DNA of 64,000 bases from Actinomyces procaprae (GTDB lineage: Bacteria > Actinomycetota > Actinomycetes > Actinomycetales > Actinomycetaceae): contig NZ_CP039292.1 in NCBI RefSeq assembly GCF_004798665.1, forward strand, positions 2,356,001-2,420,000. The letters are read 5' to 3'. Positions 21,373 to 31,031 of the stretch are shown here, one piece after another; the stretch's first letter is position 1, and each line of letters begins with the position of its first letter. The notes beneath the pieces were generated by a model. The model saw nothing but the letters and a program-made list of their open reading frames with translations, ran no database searches and was not told the origin of the DNA. Both the position numbers and the translations under genes were made by a program.

Positions 21373-23544
21373 ATGGCTGGTGAGGCGTCCATCGCGCAGG
21401 TGTATCTGTCGATCCTGCCGTCCATGGCGGGCTCCCAGGGCAAGATTGCGTCCGAGATGACCGCCGCCCTGTCCGGCACTGGGTCGGTCGCAGACAAGGC
21501 CGGGCAGGCGGCCGGAGCGTCACTCGGTGGCGGGCTTCTGGCGTCCGCGAAGCGGATGCTCGCCCCTGCGGCAGTCGCGGCAGCGGTCGCGGGTGTCGGC
21601 ACGGGCCTGTACAACATTGGGAAGACCTTCGACGACATGACCGAGACCATCCGTGTCGGTACCGGCGCGTCCGGCGAGAGCCTGGATGGGCTGGTCGACG
21701 TCGCGAAGAAGGTCGGCTCCCAGGTGCCCGTGTCGTTCGAGTCGATCGGCCCTGTGGTCGCTGACCTGAATACCAGGCTCGGTCTGTCCGGTGACACGTT
21801 GACGACGGTCGCCTCCCAGTATTTGGAAGCGGGCCGCATTCTCGGCCAGGACGTCGACATCCAGACCACGACCGCCGCGTTCACCGCGTTCGGCATCGAG
21901 GGCGCCAATGTCGAGAAGGCGATGGACTCCCTGTTCCAGACGTCGCAGGCCACCGGCGTGGGCATGAACGAACTCGCCTCCGCAGCCCAGTCATCGGCGC
22001 CCGCGATGCAGAACCTCGGCTTCAGCTTCGAGGAGACCATCGCCCTCGTCGGGTCTCTCGACAAGGCAGGCCTGAACTCCACGCAGACCCTCTCCGCCAT
22101 GTCCAAGGGACTGGTCACCCTCGCCAAGGACGGGGAGGAACCGCAGGAGGCATTCCGGCGCGTAACCGGCGAGATCCAGGACCTAATCACCGCCGGGGAC
22201 ACCGCCGGCGCGATCGACCTCGCATCCGGAATCTTCGGCACCAAGGCCGCCTCACAGTTCGTTGGCGCCGTCCAGTCCGGCACCCTCGCACTCGACGACC
22301 TCGTCGGCGCCACCGGCGCCACGAGCGACACCATCCTCGGGCTCGGCGGCGACACCATGGACTTCGCCGAGCAGTGGCAACTGGTCAAGAACAACGCCCA
22401 GCTCGCACTAGAACCCCTTGGCTCCGCCGTGTTCAGCATGCTCGGTGACGCGCTCGCGGGGATGGTCGAGCCCATGCAGGCGGTCGCAACCTGGATGCAG
22501 GAGAACCCGGCGTTGACGAAGGCCCTGGTCGTAGCGCTTGGAGCGCTCGCCGTCGGGCTGGGCGTAGCGGCGGCGGCCCAGTGGGTGATGAACTCCGCGC
22601 TGCTCGCCAGCCCCATCACCTGGATCATCGTCGGCATCACCGCGCTGATCGCAGCGATCGTCGCCGTCGTCGCCAACTGGGACAGCGTCACCGCATGGAT
22701 TCAGTCCACGGGGTCTGCGTTCCTGGACTGGTGGAATGGCCTGTGGGACTCCATAGGCGCATGGATCTCCCAGACCTGGGACAACATCAAGACCTGGGTG
22801 GGCCAGAAGTGGCAGGCCGCCATCGACAAGGTCAAGGGCATCGGCCAGGCATTCAGCACCTGGTGGAGCAGCCTTTGGAAGACCGTATCCACGTTCCTGT
22901 CCAATGCCTGGAACGGAATCATCAACTGGGTCAAGGGAATCCCCGGCAGGTTCATCGCGGCCATCGCCAGCCTCGCCGGCTCCCTGCGCAGCACGATGAC
23001 CAACGCGACCAACGGCGCGAAGAACGCCGTCACAAGCGGGTTCAACGCCGTCGTCTCCTGGGTCCGCGGCATCCCCTCACGGATCGTGAGCGCCCTCGGA
23101 AACACGGGCCAGCTGCTCGTGAACGCCGGCAAGAACATCATCAATGGCTTCCTCAACGGCCTCAAGAATGCGTTCAACGGGGTCAAGAACTTCGTCTCCG
23201 GCATCGGCTCCTGGATCAAGTCTCACAAAGGCCCCGAGTCCTACGACCGCCGCCTCCTTGTCCCCGCTGGCGGATGGATCATGGCCGGCCTCGAACAGGG
23301 CCTGCGCGCCGAGATTCCATCCCTGCGCCGCACCATGGACGACATCACCGATGAGATTCAGGTCGGAGCCCAGATCTCCGTGTCCAGTACCGCCAACAAC
23401 ACGCGAGCCCTCGGCACGAGCAACTACGCCAAGGGCGGCAGCGGCCCGACCGTAGTGCTCAACCAGTACAACCCCGTCGCTGCACCCGACTCCAAGATCC
23501 GCGACGACGTCGCCGCCGGCATCCGACTCGCAGCCATAATCTAA
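21373..23544 (+). CDS. Tape measure protein
   Basis: A 723-residue protein. ATG 21373 is preferred over GTG 21367 because gaggtgag lies at correct distance. It begins with the typical IAQVYLSILPSMAGSQGKIA, followed by a long helical region with Ala/Gly repeats and the TP901/phage_tape family core (DDMTETIRVGTGASGESLDGL, EAGRILGQDVDIQTTTAAF, GMNELASAAQSSAPAMQNLG). Two hydrophobic segments at about residues 380-440 (ALVVALGALAVGLGVAAAAQW and WIIVGITALIAAIVAVVANW) are typical pore or membrane segments used in DNA entry. A Trp-rich repeat (SAFLDWWNGLWDSIGAWIS, FSTWWSSLWKTVSTFLSNAW) follows. At about 0.15 nm per residue it predicts a tail near 108 nm, a short siphophage tail. Confidence 0.93.
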   Translation: MAGEASIAQVYLSILPSMAGSQGKIASEMTAALSGTGSVADKAGQAAGASLGGGLLASAKRMLAPAAVAAAVAGVGTGLYNIGKTFDDMTETIRVGTGASGESLDGLVDVAKKVGSQVPVSFESIGPVVADLNTRLGLSGDTLTTVASQYLEAGRILGQDVDIQTTTAAFTAFGIEGANVEKAMDSLFQTSQATGVGMNELASAAQSSAPAMQNLGFSFEETIALVGSLDKAGLNSTQTLSAMSKGLVTLAKDGEEPQEAFRRVTGEIQDLITAGDTAGAIDLASGIFGTKAASQFVGAVQSGTLALDDLVGATGATSDTILGLGGDTMDFAEQWQLVKNNAQLALEPLGSAVFSMLGDALAGMVEPMQAVATWMQENPALTKALVVALGALAVGLGVAAAAQWVMNSALLASPITWIIVGITALIAAIVAVVANWDSVTAWIQSTGSAFLDWWNGLWDSIGAWISQTWDNIKTWVGQKWQAAIDKVKGIGQAFSTWWSSLWKTVSTFLSNAWNGIINWVKGIPGRFIAAIASLAGSLRSTMTNATNGAKNAVTSGFNAVVSWVRGIPSRIVSALGNTGQLLVNAGKNIINGFLNGLKNAFNGVKNFVSGIGSWIKSHKGPESYDRRLLVPAGGWIMAGLEQGLRAEIPSLRRTMDDITDEIQVGAQISVSSTANNTRALGTSNYAKGGSGPTVVLNQYNPVAAPDSKIRDDVAAGIRLAAII

Positions 23545-23555
23545 GGAGGCCACGG

Positions 23556-24317
23556 GTGAGCGAGTACCAGCTCGACGGTCAGGACCTCGACGACCCCCAG
23601 GGCCGCTGGCGCCTCACCAACACCACCACCCTGCCCAACTGGGGAGCACCCCGCCTCATCAACATCGAGGTACCCGGCCGCACCGGATTCCTCCCCACCG
23701 TGCCCACCTCTGCCGACCCAATCACCATCACCCTCGGCCTGCTCGTCACCGACTCCGACCACGGACGCTCGGGACTGGACGCCAACCTGCAAGCGCTTGC
23801 TGCCATAGTTCGGCGGCATGATCGGCTGCTGACACTTACGCACACACTGGAAGACGGGGCTGTCAGGGAGACACTGGTGCGATTGTCTGGCGCGATCGAG
23901 CCTGAGTTCTACCCTGCCGGTTCTGCTGCGGTCCTGACGGTGGTGCTGGAGGCTCCGTCAGGGCTGTGGTGGGACGTGGAGGAGACCGTGGCGCCCAGCA
24001 CTGACCTGTCACCGCTCGACGGCGGGGCAATGCCGATCCCGGACGCAGTCCTGCGGGTACGGCCGTCCGCGCAGCGGGTCATCATCCAGGACGTGGCGAG
24101 CGGCGACACGCTCACCTGGGAAGGGTCGCTCGTCAGCAACGGCACCCTCACCATTGAGCCCGCCAAGTTCGCGGCAACCTGGTCCAACGGTACGGACACC
24201 ACCAAGGGACTATCCCTGCCCGCCCACGGCTTCCACCTGACACCCGACTCGACCGGCCGCCATGCCCTGACCGTGCAGGGAGGCGTCGTCGAGGTGACCG
24301 CGCGGAGGTGCTTCTGA
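23556..24317 (+). CDS. Distal tail protein (Dit-like)
   Basis: A 253-residue protein from GTG 23556 (aaggagg just upstream). N-terminal hallmark of Dit proteins: YQLDGQDLDDPQGRWRL, then a P-G-R-T-G motif (INIEVPGRTGFLPTV) and a beta-rich belt forming the baseplate hub ring. A second, galectin-like beta half follows (DAVLRVRPSAQRVIIQDVASGDTLTWEG, then TIEPAKFAATW). It lies between tape measure and hub gene, as expected. The next gene starts at the ATG overlapping its TGA. Confidence 0.8.
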   Translation: MSEYQLDGQDLDDPQGRWRLTNTTTLPNWGAPRLINIEVPGRTGFLPTVPTSADPITITLGLLVTDSDHGRSGLDANLQALAAIVRRHDRLLTLTHTLEDGAVRETLVRLSGAIEPEFYPAGSAAVLTVVLEAPSGLWWDVEETVAPSTDLSPLDGGAMPIPDAVLRVRPSAQRVIIQDVASGDTLTWEGSLVSNGTLTIEPAKFAATWSNGTDTTKGLSLPAHGFHLTPDSTGRHALTVQGGVVEVTARRCF

Positions 24318-27300
24318 TGGCCGCCGTCGACGTGCAGTGGCCCAGCGGCTGGGGCAGGGGCGCAGGATTCACCACCAGCGGCAGCACCGTCACCTACGAC
24401 GGCAACCCCGCCAGCAATGCCCGCCGCCTTACCTCCCCCGTCCTCCGCCTGGACGAGGGGAGCTACATCGTCAGCTTCCAGTACACGGCCGAGGCGGACT
24501 GCTACCTGGAGTGCTACGCCTACTTCTACGAGGGCGACACGTACGTGCGCAGCGCCTGGTCCACGCGCGAGCGCATTTACGTGACAGCCACGTCAACCCC
24601 GACGACCGTCGAGTGGCAGGTGCCAGTCGCCTACCAGGGCTCCGAGACGGGCATGAAGATCATCATCCAGGCAATGGCCGGGGGCGTGAAGGGCACGATC
24701 CGTGCAGTCACTGCCCGCGAGGCGCCCGCCTGGGAGACGCCCTGGCGGTTCGCGTGGTGGCTGGACGGGGCCGGGTGGGTGCGGGACTCCGCCACCCAGG
24801 TCACCTACGACGGCACCGACTACGCGACTGCGGGTGCCGCCCAGCGGCGCCTCTACCCGCAGGTGATGCTGCCCGTCCCGGAGGGCCGGTACATCCTGAC
24901 CATGGAGGTCAAGACCACCTCCGTGGAGAAGCCGTCGGCGACGGCCTACTACTTCAGCGCTGGCACGTACGCCATGACCCGCACGGCCAATGTCGCGCAG
25001 GTGCCGCCCCTGCCCGGCGGCGACACCTGGACCCGCTGGGATATCCCCTACGAAGTCGCCTACGCGTCCGGCGAGGGGTATGCCCGCCCGCTAGTGGTCC
25101 TCCCGGCCGGGGCAGTAGTCAGCATCCGGGCCGTGCGCATCCTCCGCACCGACATCCAGGACCCGCAGATCGCACTCGCCTGGACCGGTAACTGGTGGGT
25201 GAACGCGGAGACCACGAAGACTGCCTCCACCATCTCGTCGTCAACCGCGCAGACGACCGGCACCTACGGCCGGTGGGGCAGCAACACTAAGCCGTGGCCG
25301 GGGGGCCGCACCTACAGGTTCAGCGTGGTCGTGGAGGCGGATGCGGACGCCCCCGTGTCCATGTCCATGGGCGCCTACATCCTGACTACTGGCGGCGCCT
25401 ACGCCCGGTCGATCTGGCCAGCAGGCAACAATAAGTCGGTGGAGCCCGGCCGCCGCCAGGTCCACAGCGTGGACGTAGTGGTGGACTATCGCCAGGGGGA
25501 GGGCAACCTCCAGCTCATCTCCTATCTCCGCCCGGGCGGCAGCACGCTCATCGTCCACCAGGCCATCGTCCAGGACATCACCGACCTTGCCGCGCCGACC
25601 GCACCGGCTGGCGTCCGGCGCCCGCAGATGCGGGCTGTCGCCTACAGCATCCTGGGGGACCGGATCGGGCAGCTGCCGGACGTGCTGTCGATGACGGCGA
25701 CCCTGCCGCGCAACGACACGCCGACGCTGAGCCTCTCCTACGCGCCGGAGCCTGCCGCACGGGGCGACCTGGTGGAGCGGGACATCGAGATCGGTGTGGA
25801 GGTGTCCTGGGACGGCTATGCCTGGTTCGAGCCGCCGGGCTGTCGCTTCATCACCCTGTCCTCCAGCGGTAACCTCCTGGGGGACGGCACGGAGGCCCGC
25901 AACCTGGACGCCGTGCACATCTCCCACATGCTGGACGAGGCCCTGGTATGGGAGGCTCCCGCAGCGGCTCAGGATGCGGACGGCAAGTACAACTTCCTGT
26001 CCGTCTCGGCTGGGACCATCTTGCGCACGGTCTGGGACGCCGCCGTACGGCGCGGGTGGGGGCGGGGGCTCACTCTCGACTGCACCACCGCACGAGACAG
26101 TGCGGGGGCTGCTTGGACGACGGTGACCACCTTAGCGTTCGAGGTGTCCACGACTATCGGCTCCGTGCTGGGGGCTCTGACTGATCTCGGCATGTGTGAT
26201 TGGCGGTGGGAAGGCCGAACGCTCCGCGTCTTCAATGCGGACACCGTGTTGGCCGGCGAGAGAGCCATCGTGTGGCCTCTGGCCGTGGGCACAACGTCGG
26301 CGCCGGAGTCTCGGTCGTGGCAGGATCTCGCCACCGATGTGATCGTCAAGGGAGAGGGCCACGCGTCCTGGACCTATCACAACGACGAGGCTCCTACGTC
26401 TCTGCGTCGTATTGAGCGTGTGGTAGAGGCTGGCGGCGTCGAGCTGGAGTCCACAGCCCGTCTCTCCGCCCAGGCCACGCTAAGAGCCGGGGCGACCACC
26501 GCAGAGGAGATCACGCGGGAGTGGAGCGCATTCGACGCGAAGTGGCTGCCGTTCGCCGACTACACGGTGGGCGACTGGATCCAGGTACAGCGTGCCAGTG
26601 GCAACGACAGGCTGCAGGTCGCCCAGGTGTCTCTCACCTGGGACGGTAATGGGCTAAGTGGTCACACGACGTTCGGCACCGTCCTGGCGGACAGCCTGTC
26701 CCGTCTGGCGAAGCGGGCAAAAGGCATCGTCGGGCTGGCGTCCACGGGCGGGAACTCGACCCGGCCGGCGGCGACCGCCGCGAAGCGCACCCCGGCAGTA
26801 CCCGCCGGGCTGGTAGCTCGCACCACGGCCTGGACGACCTCGTACGGGTCCACGGTCGCCACGATGGACGCCACCTGGACTGCGGTCACCACCGACACGC
26901 GCGGTGTGGCGCTGGAGGGCATCGAGTACCAGCTGCGTGTTGCCCAGGTAAGCGGGCCGCCGCGTATTTGGTCTGTCGGATCGTCAACGGCGGGCTCCGT
27001 GGAGGGCCTGACGGCAGGTGAGCAGTACACGGTAGAGGTACGTGCCGTCGCCACCCAGGAGGGCACGTACTCGGCATGGTCGAGCCCCTACGGGTTCATC
27101 ACTTCCACGGATGACACCCCGCCAGAGAGGCCCTCCAAGCCAGCAGCACGCAACTCCTTGTCAGTCCTGGTCGTCACGTGGGACGGGCGGGACTACAAGG
27201 GCGGCAACATGCCCGTCGATTTCTCCCACCTGGAGGTGTCCGTAGTCGCACCCGGCGCGACACCCCGGGCCACCTCCCGCACCTACATGCCGGAGGATCG

Positions 27301-27622
27301 GGAGGTGCGGATCACAGGCCTGGACTACAGCACGTGGGAGGTGCGGCTGAGGGCGTTCGACTTCGCGGGTAACGCCTCTGCGTGGTCCGACCCGGTGCAG
27401 GCGGAGCTTGAGCCCCTGGTGGATGCTGACGCGATTCAGGCGCAGCTGGACGCCATGCTGCCTGGTCTGGAGGAGAGGTCCGCGATCTACCAGCGGGCCG
27501 CCGCACTGGTGGCCTCCGGCACCGCCGTTGCCGACCGGCTGCCCCCGGACGAGGGCGTGCCCGGGGAGACGCTGTGGATCGCACCAGACGGCAAAGTTTG
27601 GCGCATGAAGACCCATTACTGA
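24317..27622 (+). CDS. Large tail tip/hub protein with fibronectin type III-like domains
   Basis: An 1101-residue protein; ATG 24317 overlaps the Dit stop. The first 430 residues are tandem beta-sandwich modules with repeated elements (SYIVSFQYTAEADCYLECYAYFY, then RYILTMEVKTTSVEKPSATAYYF, each followed by a similar RIYV/RAV strand), suggesting carbohydrate-binding-like repeats. The section near residues 435-700 matches tail hub proteins (RAVAYSILGDRIGQLPDVLSM, PPGCRFITLSSSGNLLGDG, WRWEGRTLRVFNADTVL). Near residues 840-1040 two fibronectin III-like repeats occur (VEVRAVATQEGTYSAWSSPY; VRLRAFDFAGNASAWSD). The C-terminus is DEGVPGETLWIAPDGKVWRM. It likely forms the tail tip and reaches the host surface polymer; receptor binding is inference. 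Confidence 0.8.
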   Translation: MAAVDVQWPSGWGRGAGFTTSGSTVTYDGNPASNARRLTSPVLRLDEGSYIVSFQYTAEADCYLECYAYFYEGDTYVRSAWSTRERIYVTATSTPTTVEWQVPVAYQGSETGMKIIIQAMAGGVKGTIRAVTAREAPAWETPWRFAWWLDGAGWVRDSATQVTYDGTDYATAGAAQRRLYPQVMLPVPEGRYILTMEVKTTSVEKPSATAYYFSAGTYAMTRTANVAQVPPLPGGDTWTRWDIPYEVAYASGEGYARPLVVLPAGAVVSIRAVRILRTDIQDPQIALAWTGNWWVNAETTKTASTISSSTAQTTGTYGRWGSNTKPWPGGRTYRFSVVVEADADAPVSMSMGAYILTTGGAYARSIWPAGNNKSVEPGRRQVHSVDVVVDYRQGEGNLQLISYLRPGGSTLIVHQAIVQDITDLAAPTAPAGVRRPQMRAVAYSILGDRIGQLPDVLSMTATLPRNDTPTLSLSYAPEPAARGDLVERDIEIGVEVSWDGYAWFEPPGCRFITLSSSGNLLGDGTEARNLDAVHISHMLDEALVWEAPAAAQDADGKYNFLSVSAGTILRTVWDAAVRRGWGRGLTLDCTTARDSAGAAWTTVTTLAFEVSTTIGSVLGALTDLGMCDWRWEGRTLRVFNADTVLAGERAIVWPLAVGTTSAPESRSWQDLATDVIVKGEGHASWTYHNDEAPTSLRRIERVVEAGGVELESTARLSAQATLRAGATTAEEITREWSAFDAKWLPFADYTVGDWIQVQRASGNDRLQVAQVSLTWDGNGLSGHTTFGTVLADSLSRLAKRAKGIVGLASTGGNSTRPAATAAKRTPAVPAGLVARTTAWTTSYGSTVATMDATWTAVTTDTRGVALEGIEYQLRVAQVSGPPRIWSVGSSTAGSVEGLTAGEQYTVEVRAVATQEGTYSAWSSPYGFITSTDDTPPERPSKPAARNSLSVLVVTWDGRDYKGGNMPVDFSHLEVSVVAPGATPRATSRTYMPEDREVRITGLDYSTWEVRLRAFDFAGNASAWSDPVQAELEPLVDADAIQAQLDAMLPGLEERSAIYQRAAALVASGTAVADRLPPDEGVPGETLWIAPDGKVWRMKTHY

Positions 27623-27641
27623 TGACAGGAACGGAGAAACC

Positions 27642-28238
27642 ATGGCGTTCACCGCGAAGACCTGGAAGGACTACCCGGCGGGCAAGACACCCATCACGGC
27701 CGGCGAATTGAACCGGATCGAGCAGGGCATCAAGACGGCCGACACGACCGCGAGCAACGCGGCCACGAAGGCGCAGCTGACCACCCTCCAGAACAGTCTG
27801 AACACCACGAACAGCTCCATTTCGGCGCTCAACGAGACGATTCTGGCAGGGAAGCCCGTCCTCGCGAAGTGGGATCTGACCGCCACCACCCTAGGCGCGA
27901 ACTCGACGACCATCATCCCTGCTGGCGCGCCCGCTGCGCCCTGCACGCTGTCCGGTACGGGGTTTGTTGTGCCCGCCTCCGCCATGTTCGCGATCTGTAC
28001 CGCATACGTGTACATCGGCACCGGCAACTCGGCGCGGGCATTCGTTGAGATCGTCAACTCCAGGAGCGACAACTACACGCTGGGCTCCAGCCAGATTCTG
28101 GCCCGCGCGACGGCATACGCCGAGGACCGCGCAACCCTCACCTGGATTGGCCTCCCCGATAGCGTCTACCAGGTACGCGCGTTCCGAACTACCGCCGGGT
28201 CCGCACTCGGCCAGATTCGAGTCCTGGTGTTCCCGTGA
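27642..28238 (+). CDS. Tail fibre / receptor-binding type protein
   Basis: A 198-residue protein with a gaacggag site. The N-terminus is a fibre-attachment-like segment found in many Gram-positive phage tail proteins: FTAKTWKDYP, then TPITAGELNRIEQGI. A coiled-coil (TKAQLTTLQNSLNTTNSSISALNETI) leads to a C-terminal beta-rich head (KWDLTATTLGANSTTIIPAG, then FVVPASAMFAICTAYVYIG), probably a trimeric tip. Receptor is unknown. Its stop overlaps the start of the next, broken fibre gene (GTGA at 28235-28238). Confidence 0.72.
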   Translation: MAFTAKTWKDYPAGKTPITAGELNRIEQGIKTADTTASNAATKAQLTTLQNSLNTTNSSISALNETILAGKPVLAKWDLTATTLGANSTTIIPAGAPAAPCTLSGTGFVVPASAMFAICTAYVYIGTGNSARAFVEIVNSRSDNYTLGSSQILARATAYAEDRATLTWIGLPDSVYQVRAFRTTAGSALGQIRVLVFP

Positions 28239-29370
28239 CCGAGCAGTACATTCACTGGCCATCGTCGGCCCAGTACCCGGCCACGTCGGGGGCCGGGAAC
28301 CAGCTGCACCCGACCTCCGACTATGCGGTCGCGGACACGGCGACCACCGTCCACTCGCTGAAGGGGTCCACCTGGGAGCGGGTGTCCGACGAGACGATGA
28401 CCGCTATCGGCCAGGCGGTGGCAACCGTCATTGACTCCACGAACGTAGCCGCCGCCAGCGGCGACTTCGAGGTGTCCCTGGACCGCATTGCCCCGTCCGC
28501 CGAGTACACGCAGGCGAAGACGGAGGTCCTCCAGGAGGTCTGGGTCCAGGATTGTCACCGCCGAGCGGGGTACGTTCCTCCAGGTCACAACGGACATGCT
28601 GGAGGCCAACTCGATCACGGGTGACAAGTTCGCGGGCGGGGCGTTTGACGGCCAGGTCATGACCGGTGCGGTCGTCCGCACGGCCGCGTCCGGGGCGCGC
28701 GTCCAGCTTGACTCGACCGGCCTGCGGGCCTGGAACTCTGCCGGGGAGTTGACCGCCCAGATCCGGGGGCAGGCCGCAGAGATCATCGGCGGCACCATCA
28801 CCGGCGCGACGATCCGCACGTCTGCGGGAGCCGAACCGCACGGAGATGACCCAGGAGAACGGCCTGCGCGTCATCCAGAGCTCCCGCGTCGTTGCGCAGC
28901 TAGCCTCCAGCGTCTCTAACGGGCTTGCCGTGTACAACTCCGCCGCTGGCAAGCTTGTGTCCGTCGCGAACTCAATATTCGGCGCCCAGTACAAGGAGCA
29001 GGAGTTCCCGGCTAATACGAACCCAACCTCTAGCGGGGCGTATACGTGGAACGTCACGTTCAATGCGGTGCCGTCCGGCAGGGGAATCTTTGTCGTCACC
29101 GGCGACATGCTCATGGGGGCGCAGTCCCCCGCTTGGGCGGGCCTGAACCTGTACAAGACGGATGACACGCGCATCGGCGGCAACTCGCTGATCTACAACG
29201 CCGCCGGATGGGGCGGGGCGTCGTTCTGCATCACTGCCATCGGAAGTGGGTTCGCGACAACGGGGACGTTCACCGTCAAGGCGCAGCTGCGTGCCGCAAC
29301 GCCAGGACGCGGTGTCGCATTTACGCATTGGGCCCCACAGAAGATGGGCGTTCTGTTCATTCCCGCATAA
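28235..29370 (+). pseudogene. Second tail fibre/minor tail protein, broken by two single-base frameshifts
   Basis: Three consecutive open frames read as one protein. Frame 2 from GTG 28235 runs through AKTEVLQEVW, then the meaningful text moves to frame 3 (RIVTAERGTFLQVTTDMLEANSITG, a classic minor tail/fibre motif, then AEIIGGTITGATIRTSA), then to frame 1 (TEMTQENGLRVIQSSRVVAQLAS to the stop at 29370). Deleting one G of 28542-28544 and one C of 28831-28832 restores a continuous protein of about 377 residues. The C-terminal 150 residues are beta-rich (FPANTNPTSSGAYTWNVTFNAVPSG), likely receptor-binding. The same-direction pair of errors is notable. If real, adsorption would be affected; if error, the gene is intact. 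Confidence 0.8.
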
Positions 29371-29379
29371 GGAGGCCCT

Positions 29380-29526
29380 ATGGAATCTCTGGTCAAGGCA
29401 TACGCGGCTGAGCTCGCCGCGATGACTCACCGTGCGCTGTCTGCTGAGGCACGCGTGCAGGAGCTGGAGCGGCAGCTGGCAGAGCTGTCCACCGCTGGCG
29501 ACACAGAGTCTGCGCAACCCCAGTAG
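29380..29526 (+). CDS. Small coiled-coil protein
   Basis: A 48-residue ORF from ATG 29380 (ggagg at 29371-29375). It is predicted as one continuous helix with heptad character (KAYAAELAAMTHRAL, then EARVQELERQLAEL) and a polar tail. Small proteins of this type often follow actinophage fibre genes. The function is unknown. It is followed by a clear terminator at 29552-29577. Confidence 0.65.
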   Translation: MESLVKAYAAELAAMTHRALSAEARVQELERQLAELSTAGDTESAQPQ

Positions 29527-29551
29527 CAGCCCCTCCCACAGTTTTCTCTTG

Positions 29552-29577
29552 GCTCCGACCGAAAGGGCGGAGCTTTT
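29552..29577 (+). terminator. Rho-independent terminator after tail genes
   Basis: GCTCCG (29552-29557) pairs with CGGAGC (29568-29573) around an inner CC/GG and a GAAA tetraloop, followed by tttt. It separates the structural genes from the lysis module. Confidence 0.75.
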
Positions 29578-29614
29578 CTCATGCCCAGAACTCAACAGAG
29601 ACAGGAGATGAGCT

Positions 29615-30640
29615 ATGGCTCTGACCGGAATGGATATCGCCTCCTACCAGGCGTCCCTCAACCTGGCGAACGTCGGAGGCGATTTTGTCATCATCAAGGC
29701 GACCGAGGGGACGCGATACGTCAATCCTTACTGCGATAAGCACTATCAGCAGGCCAAGGCCGCCAACAAATTGCGGGGCGTCTACCATTTCGCCCGCAAT
29801 CGCAGCAACAGCGCCGCTGCCGAGGCTCGGCACTTCGTCTCCAACATCAAGGGCTACATCCGTGATGCGGTGCTGGTATTGGACTGGGAGGACGGCTCCG
29901 GCGTAGCCGATGTCGCCTGGGCGAAGGCGTGGCTGGACACGGTCACGCAGCTGACCGGCGTGCGGCCACTGATCTACATGTCCGCCTCCCCGGCGTCCCA
30001 GTACGCCTGGGAGACGGTCGCCAAGGATTACGGCCTGTGGATTGCCGGGTACCCCACCTCCAAGGCCCGCGGCCTGGAAGCCCCCGACTGCCCCTACCGG
30101 CCCGGCCACAACTGGAAAGTCGCGATGTGGCAGTACACATCCTCCGGGCGTGTCAGCGGCTACGGCGGCAATCTGGACCTCAACGTCTTCTACGGCGACA
30201 AGGCGGCCTGGCTCAAGTACGCAGGTGCCACCGCCACTACGACCGCTGCTACGGCCTCGACGTCGACGGCTGCCGCCAAGCCGGCCGTCGCCAAAACCAC
30301 TGCGGCCGCCGTGGACATAACCGGCATCCAGCGGGCGGTGCACACGACCGTAGACAACATCGTCGGCAAGCAGACGCGCACCGCCGTGTCCCTGGTCGCC
30401 CAGGCAAGCCGCTGGGGCGGCACCAAATTCCCGAACGGAGTCGCCGCCACACAGCGCGCCGTCGGCGCCACCCCGGACGGCATCTGGGGCCCCGCCTCCA
30501 AAACCGCCCACGACAACACCGTCAAGGCCATCCAGACGGCGCTCGGCAAGCTCGGCTACCGGCTCGACGTCGACGGCATCTGGGGGCCGGCCACCGAGAA
30601 GGCCGTCACCGACGCCCTCAACCGCGGCCGCCAGGCCTAA
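29615..30640 (+). CDS. Endolysin: GH25 muramidase with repeated cell-wall binding tail
   Basis: A 341-residue protein (gacaggag upstream of ATG 29615). Residues 4-195 are a glycoside hydrolase family 25 lysozyme that cuts MurNAc-GlcNAc bonds: MDIASYQ with the catalytic Asp, FVIIKATEGTRYVNPY, KLRGVYHFARN, VLDWEDGSG with the catalytic acidic pair, and WQYTSSGRVSGYGGNLDLNVFYG. After an Ala/Thr-rich linker, residues 245-341 hold two units with a DGIWGPAS / DGIWGPAT motif and peptidoglycan_binding-1 type helices (AIQTALGKLGYRLDVDGIWGP). No signal peptide, so release depends on the holin. The preceding terminator suggests separate regulation. Confidence 0.92.
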   Translation: MALTGMDIASYQASLNLANVGGDFVIIKATEGTRYVNPYCDKHYQQAKAANKLRGVYHFARNRSNSAAAEARHFVSNIKGYIRDAVLVLDWEDGSGVADVAWAKAWLDTVTQLTGVRPLIYMSASPASQYAWETVAKDYGLWIAGYPTSKARGLEAPDCPYRPGHNWKVAMWQYTSSGRVSGYGGNLDLNVFYGDKAAWLKYAGATATTTAATASTSTAAAKPAVAKTTAAAVDITGIQRAVHTTVDNIVGKQTRTAVSLVAQASRWGGTKFPNGVAATQRAVGATPDGIWGPASKTAHDNTVKAIQTALGKLGYRLDVDGIWGPATEKAVTDALNRGRQA

Positions 30641-30662
30641 CACCCCCAGGAGGAGAATCATC

Positions 30663-31025
30663 ATGCTCGCCCTGCTCGACGGCACCCAACAGCTGACCGC
30701 ATCCGCAATCGCCGGCCTGCTCTGGCCTCTCATCCAGGCGGTCCTCTACCGCGTGGAGTGGACCCCGCTGCGCTCGCGGCTGGTCGCGATCGGTGCGGCC
30801 GCGGTCTTGTCCGTGGTCATCTGGTGGGCCGGCGCCTACCCGGCCACATGGGAGATGCTCACCGCTCAGGCCGCGGTCGCTCTCGGCTGCATCCAGACCA
30901 GCTTCACCCTGCTGAAGCAGTGGGGTGTGCTGGATTGGCTCGGCGCGGTCACCCCCGGCGGGGAGAGCCGCGAGGCCTACCAGGCTCGGCACCGCGCCGA
31001 CAACACGGGCACCGCCGGGGAGTGA
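30663..31025 (+). CDS. Probable holin
   Basis: A 120-residue protein with two hydrophobic segments (SAIAGLLWPLIQAVLYRV and LVAIGAAAVLSVVIWWAGAYPATWEML, the second long) and a third moderately hydrophobic helix (AQAAVALGCIQTSFTLL), with a charged C-terminal tail. A strong site (aggaggag) precedes ATG 30663. Directly follows the endolysin gene. This size and topology fit actinophage holins that form membrane lesions to let out the lysin; assignment is by context. Confidence 0.72.
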   Translation: MLALLDGTQQLTASAIAGLLWPLIQAVLYRVEWTPLRSRLVAIGAAAVLSVVIWWAGAYPATWEMLTAQAAVALGCIQTSFTLLKQWGVLDWLGAVTPGGESREAYQARHRADNTGTAGE

Positions 31026-31031
31026 CCTACG

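Noticed and set aside
21354..22691. 445-residue minus-strand frame opposite the tape measure gene
   Set aside because: Ser/Ala/Pro-rich shadow of a well-supported plus-strand gene.
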